A stretch of DNA of 15,319 bases from Candidatus Enterousia avistercoris (GTDB taxonomy: Bacteria > Pseudomonadota > Alphaproteobacteria > Rs-D84), in assembly GCA_017694255.1 (NCBI GenBank), contig JADINC010000032.1:1-15319 (forward strand). Reading direction: 5' to 3'. The notes below the pieces were generated by a model, which saw nothing but the letters and a program-made list of their open reading frames with translations, did no database searches and was not told where the DNA came from. Shown here piece after piece: positions 11,973 through 15,319 of this stretch (the stretch's first letter is position 1; the number at the start of each line of letters is the position of its first letter). A program made the position numbers and the translations under genes.

Positions 11973-13224
11973 AGATATTTTAAATTCGCAAACTGTTGCC
12001 CGCGTTGTGGTGGTGGTTGCTGCAATATTGGCGATAATCGCCACAATATTGGTTATTATACACCCCAGAAACAATACAGTTATGCCCCATGGGGACGATG
12101 ATGCGGCGCATACATCTGTGGTTGTGGTGGCGGCGGGGGACACGCTGTCTAAACTGTTGGTGGACCAGGGTTTTTCCAATGTTGACGTGTTGGAAATCGC
12201 AAAAATATTAAAATCTGATGCTGATATAACCAGTTTGCGCGCAGACAATGATAAAATTGAATTTGTTCGTACTGACCCAGATGGACCAGTAGATAAAATT
12301 GTAATTATACCATCCCCATGGCGTCGCGTGGAAATAACATGTGATGATGCCGGCAAATGGCTGTGCAGCGCCCAAGATATCGAACCAGATCGCCGTGCGG
12401 TATATCGCGCGGGCGAAATCCGCGACGGGGACAGTTTTTACCTGGCGGGGGGACGTGCGGGAATTCCAGATGGAATATTAGCCGAGGTTTATGATTTATT
12501 GGCGTTCGAAATGGACTTTGAACGCGATGTTCGTGCCGGCCAGCATTTTTCAGTACTGTATGAAGAAAATTTTGCCGATGGGAAAAAGGTTGAAAATGGG
12601 CGCGTTCTGGCCGTGCAATTCGAAGCGCTGCGCGGTAATGTCAAAATGTATCGGTTTAAAAAATCTGATGATAAGGTTGGATACTATGACGAAAATGGCA
12701 ATGGCGCAATAAAATCGCTGAAACGCACACCGATAAACAATGCCCGCGTGACCAGCAGTTTTTCGAATCGACGCAAACATCCTGTGTTGGGATATACCCG
12801 TGCGCACAAAGGTGTTGATTTCCGTGCATCAACCGGGACACCAATCCCAGCCGCGGGTGCGGGTCGCGTGGTTGCACGTGGATATAACAATGGGCATGGG
12901 AACTATATAAAACTGCGCCATAATGCATCGTATGAAACACTGTATGCGCATATGTCCCGTTTTGCCAAGGGTGTCGTTGTCGGAACAACTGTAAAACAGG
13001 GTCAGACAATCGGATATGTGGGGTCAACTGGACTGTCCACCGGACCACATTTGCACTATGAAATTATCAAAGATGGCAAGCATGTAAACCCAATGACGGT
13101 GAAATTACCCGCTATCAATAATTTGGGCAAAGAAGATAAAGAAAAATTCTTGGAATACAGACGCGTGCTGGATTCTGGGATCGATTTGTTATCTGCGCAC
13201 CCGGATTGGTTTATTCAGTTATAA
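11959..13224 (+). CDS. Membrane-anchored M23 (LytM) family peptidoglycan endopeptidase
   Basis: A 421-residue cell-wall hydrolase of the MepM type that would cut peptide cross-links in peptidoglycan. Residues about 15-34 form one transmembrane helix that anchors the protein with its bulk in the periplasm. A LysM/OapA-like segment follows (VVVAAGDTLSKLLVDQGF, 55-72). The M23 domain occupies about 258-375. Zinc and catalytic residues are visible: His283 and Asp287 in HKGVDF, His331 in LYAHMS, and His364 and His366 in GPHLHYE. All are present, so this should be an active enzyme rather than a LytM activator. A helical tail of about 40 residues ends at FIQL. The ATG at 11959 is chosen over a frame extension to 11923 because the extension would cross the promoter. 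The gene is divergent from prmC and has its own terminator. Confidence 0.9.
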   Translation: MKKVKDILNSQTVARVVVVVAAILAIIATILVIIHPRNNTVMPHGDDDAAHTSVVVVAAGDTLSKLLVDQGFSNVDVLEIAKILKSDADITSLRADNDKIEFVRTDPDGPVDKIVIIPSPWRRVEITCDDAGKWLCSAQDIEPDRRAVYRAGEIRDGDSFYLAGGRAGIPDGILAEVYDLLAFEMDFERDVRAGQHFSVLYEENFADGKKVENGRVLAVQFEALRGNVKMYRFKKSDDKVGYYDENGNGAIKSLKRTPINNARVTSSFSNRRKHPVLGYTRAHKGVDFRASTGTPIPAAGAGRVVARGYNNGHGNYIKLRHNASYETLYAHMSRFAKGVVVGTTVKQGQTIGYVGSTGLSTGPHLHYEIIKDGKHVNPMTVKLPAINNLGKEDKEKFLEYRRVLDSGIDLLSAHPDWFIQL

Positions 13225-13225
13225 T

Positions 13226-13259
13226 ATGCACGCCCAACCCAGGGCGCGCATTTGTTTTT
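13226..13259 (+). terminator. Terminator of the M23 peptidase gene
   Basis: ATGCACGCCC (13226-13235) pairs with GGGCGCGCAT (13242-13251), with one A-C mismatch, followed by TTGTTTTT. It starts two bases after the stop codon. Confidence 0.75.
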
Positions 13260-13261
13260 AC

Positions 13262-13289
13262 TTGCATTCAATTGATAATAGTGTAATAT
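13262..13289 (+). promoter_or_regulatory. Possible RNase J promoter
   Basis: TTGCAT (13262-13267), 16 bp and TAATAT (13284-13289) follow the M23 terminator. Transcription from here would give the RNase J mRNA a leader of about 175 bases. The -10 is only a moderate match. Confidence 0.35.
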
Positions 13290-13310
13290 TGTGGACGACA
13301 GAGAGAATTT

Positions 13311-13426
13311 GGGCACTGTAAACTATGCCCGCCAATTCCCCAGTGATACGTGGATATTTTGGGGAACAAACAAAGCCGCATTGCCACAGATTCACTACAA
13401 ATAAAGACTGGTCTTTATTGGCAATG
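13311..13426 (+). promoter_or_regulatory. Structured 5' leader of the RNase J mRNA (three hairpins)
   Basis: The 248-bp gap before RNase J has no gene but three perfect inverted repeats in series. They are GGGCA/TGCCC (13311-13315 with 13326-13330), TTCCCCA/TGGGGAA (13336-13342 with 13360-13366), and CATTGCCA/TGGCAATG (13379-13386 with 13419-13426). The third encloses a 9-bp stem, AATAAAGAC/GTCTTTATT (13400-13408 with 13411-13419). None is followed by a T-run. A leader that controls RNase J translation or stability, or a separate small RNA, are both possible. Confidence 0.45.
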
Positions 13427-13472
13427 AATTGTGTGGCGATGCATACGTAAAACAAAAACAAGAGGTTTTTAT

Positions 13473-15275
13473 ATGGTAAAAGTCAGAGAAAAGAAAACGT
13501 TGCCAGATACAGTTGAATCTGGGGCACAAAATATGCCGGCTAAAATTCGCGGCACGAATAAACACGAAAGTGATAAAAACGATGAAAAATTGTATTTTAT
13601 GGCATTGGGTGGACTGGAACACGTTGGCCAGAACATGTATGTGTATAAGTACAAGGGAAAATATCTGGTCGTGGATTGCGGTATGGGATTTCTGGAAGAA
13701 GAAATCGGTGCCGGGGACGTTCAATACTGTGATACAACATGGCTGGAAAAGCGTAAAAAAGATGTTGTTGGTTTCGTTATAACACATGGTCATGAAGATC
13801 ATATCGGCGCACTGAAATATGTTTGGCCAAAATTCAGAAAGCCTATTTACTGTACGCGTTTTCCGGGCGAAATATTGGCCCAGACATTCCGCGGGGTTGA
13901 AATTGATTTTACCCCGGGTAAAGATATCGTGATATTTGACCATCATGGCGCAACACTGAAACTGGATCCGTTCGAAGTTGAAACATTCCATGTTTCCCAT
14001 TCTGTGCCAGAGGCACAAATGCTGATTATCAAAACGCCGGCGGGGAAAGTATTACATACAGGCGACTGGACTTTTAACGACGACAATCCAATCGAAGAAC
14101 CAACCGATTATGCACGTTTACGCGAAATTGGGTCTGACCCGAAATTGTTGGCATGTATGTCTGATTCAACATCTGTATCACGCCAAGAAGCACAAACAAC
14201 CGAAATCCAGGTCCGTGAAACATTAACAGAAATTATGAAAAACGCCCCGGGGCGCGTGTTGGTCACGGGATATTCGCGGTCGATTGCGCGTATGAAAATG
14301 TTTGCCGAGGCCGCCCGTGCCGCGGGACGTGTTGCCGCAATCAAAGAACGCAGTAATCCAAACCCGGTGCCATATGTCGGATTGCCAGAGTTCCGCGAAA
14401 TGGGGATGGAATTTGGTTATCTGGGGCGTGATGAAGTATATCTGTATAACGACATCAAAGATTTGCCCGCAGAAAAACAGGCCATTTTCTTGACCGGTTC
14501 CCAAGGCGAACAATATGCAATGCTGACGCGTCTGTGCCGCGGGCATGTGAAAGAAATGAAATTGCAACCAACAGACACGGTTCTGTTCAGCGCAATTATC
14601 ATCCCGGGGCGCGAACAAGATGTTTCGTATCTGTACAACAAACTGGCACGTTTGGGTATAAAAACACATACTATATTCGACACAGATCATCTGCATGCCA
14701 GTGGACATGCCGGCCGGCCGGAATTCGAACGGTTCTATGACATGGTTCATCCCCAGGTTTCTGTTCCAATGCACGGCGATTATATCAACGAAATGCTGAA
14801 TGGGAAAATGGCGATGGAACGCGGTGGCGCAAAGCACATGATGGTTGTGCATAATGGCGAAATGATCGCACTGGCCGACGGCGAAGCGCCGTATATCGCC
14901 GAAACAATTGAAACAGGTTTCGTTGTTATGGAAGGTGAAACCGAACGCAGCACGGATGACCCAGTGTACAAAACACGTAAAAAAATCGCCACCAATGGCG
15001 CGATATTTGTAACGTTGCCGGTGGACAAGCGCGGTTTTCTGAAAGGCACGCCAGAGGTATCCAGTGCCGGTATATTCGAAACGGATGATACTGGATTTAT
15101 GAAGCGCCAGATTCAAATTGAAATTACCAAAGCAATTGATGGTCTGACGAAAACAGAACGCAAAGATCGCGGTAATCTGATTCGCGCGGTCCAGGTCGCA
15201 GCAAACAAGGTTGTACGCGCATCACTGGGGGCCGATAAAAAGCCACAATACAGTGTGCATTTCGTACAAAAATAA
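13473..15275 (+). CDS. rnj: Ribonuclease J
   Basis: RNase J is a metallo-beta-lactamase/beta-CASP ribonuclease with 5'-3' exonuclease and endonuclease activity in mRNA decay and rRNA maturation. The 600-residue product has LYFMALGGLEHVGQNMYVY at 40-58, the zinc motif HGHEDH at 105-110, and later lactamase residues including LHTGDWTFND. The beta-CASP segment carries MSDSTSVSRQEAQTTE, VLVTGYSRSIARM and LTGSQGE. The final metal region is DHLHASGHAGRPE and HPQVSVPMHGDY. A C-terminal domain follows (RAVQVAANKVVRASLG). About 38 charged residues precede the usual start of the fold. The ATG at 13473 is preferred because AGAGG lies 7 bases upstream; an in-frame start 14 codons earlier has no such site. 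It has its own structured leader and terminator. Confidence 0.96.
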   Translation: MVKVREKKTLPDTVESGAQNMPAKIRGTNKHESDKNDEKLYFMALGGLEHVGQNMYVYKYKGKYLVVDCGMGFLEEEIGAGDVQYCDTTWLEKRKKDVVGFVITHGHEDHIGALKYVWPKFRKPIYCTRFPGEILAQTFRGVEIDFTPGKDIVIFDHHGATLKLDPFEVETFHVSHSVPEAQMLIIKTPAGKVLHTGDWTFNDDNPIEEPTDYARLREIGSDPKLLACMSDSTSVSRQEAQTTEIQVRETLTEIMKNAPGRVLVTGYSRSIARMKMFAEAARAAGRVAAIKERSNPNPVPYVGLPEFREMGMEFGYLGRDEVYLYNDIKDLPAEKQAIFLTGSQGEQYAMLTRLCRGHVKEMKLQPTDTVLFSAIIIPGREQDVSYLYNKLARLGIKTHTIFDTDHLHASGHAGRPEFERFYDMVHPQVSVPMHGDYINEMLNGKMAMERGGAKHMMVVHNGEMIALADGEAPYIAETIETGFVVMEGETERSTDDPVYKTRKKIATNGAIFVTLPVDKRGFLKGTPEVSSAGIFETDDTGFMKRQIQIEITKAIDGLTKTERKDRGNLIRAVQVAANKVVRASLGADKKPQYSVHFVQK

Positions 15276-15299
15276 AAAACGCCCAAATGGGCGTTTTTT
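15274..15299. terminator. Intrinsic terminator of RNase J
   Basis: AAAAAACGCCC pairs with GGGCGTTTTTT (within 15274-15299) around a short AAAT loop, starting at the stop codon. The tracts are symmetrical, so it could also serve a gene converging from beyond the window. Confidence 0.9.
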
Positions 15300-15319
15300 A
15301 TTTTTCTTTAAAATACGGA

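Noticed and set aside
13395..14018. Minus-strand open frame (207 codons) opposite the 5' end of RNase J
   Set aside because: Antisense shadow of conserved metallo-beta-lactamase sequence, with no recognisable motif.
14223..15116. Long minus-strand open frame (297 codons) opposite RNase J
   Set aside because: It is fully antisense to a conserved RNase J sequence. The product is rich in His, Phe and Cys, as expected of a shadow frame, and no promoter or ribosome site stands out.
1..15319. tRNA genes, rRNA, CRISPR arrays, insertion sequences, a dif site
   Set aside because: No T-loop-like GTTCGAATC in a foldable intergenic context, no regularly spaced repeats, no transposase motifs, and no dif-like paired 11-mers were seen by eye on either strand.

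Overview
The window is a gene-dense, moderately AT-rich stretch of bacterial chromosome. Ribosomal protein S4 has the alphaproteobacterial form (NLWG, RAKQTLKGYYGNI, PYPVQM, C-terminal VVEFYSR). The mix of RNase J, XerC-type recombinase, TrpRS, AlaRS, PrmC and HU, with short spacers and several compact proteins, suggests an alphaproteobacterium with a streamlined, probably host-associated (gut-type) genome. That placement is inference from protein character; no 16S rRNA is present. I see no tRNA, rRNA, insertion sequence, phage gene or CRISPR array.

Layout. 21-1190 (+): smpB and two small paralogous proteins of unknown function, closed by a bidirectional terminator. 1230-4554 (-): trpS, then a SIMPL-domain protein, then xerC, then a Lys-rich/Cys-cluster/one-TM/EF-hand protein. 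4555-4721: a regulatory spacer that may encode an 18-residue peptide. 4722-5531 (-): a secreted Cys-rich protein with receptor-like modules and a tetranucleotide repeat in its signal-peptide codons. 5618-7347 (-): rpsD, lemA and HU. 7378-7503 (-): a candidate structured small RNA with its own promoter. 7593-8069 (-): a small membrane protein of unknown function. 8163-11139 (+): a GT-A glycosyltransferase and a short alanyl-tRNA synthetase. 11164-11937 (-): prmC, divergent from a membrane-anchored M23 endopeptidase at 11959-13224 (+). 13473-15275 (+): RNase J behind a structured leader.

Together most genes serve translation and its quality control (smpB, trpS, rpsD, alaS, prmC) and RNA turnover (rnj). 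The rest serve chromosome upkeep (xerC, HU) and the envelope (M23, LemA, SIMPL, Cys-rich protein, glycosyltransferase).

The most striking non-coding signal concerns gene starts. Several genes with no Shine-Dalgarno have a good -35/-10 pair whose -10 ends only 6-7 nt before the ATG, which predicts leaderless mRNAs. prmC and the M23 gene share one palindromic ATTATAAT -10 between ATGs 21 bp apart. The glycosyltransferase and the membrane-protein gene share a palindromic TTGCAA -35. Most other genes have a clear Shine-Dalgarno and an ordinary leader. Other points of interest are the AlaRS lacking its C-terminal domain, the rod-like RNA before HU, the possible phase-variable repeat, and the EF-hand protein. 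All promoter, terminator and RNA calls come from reading the sequence and have not been tested by computation or experiment.
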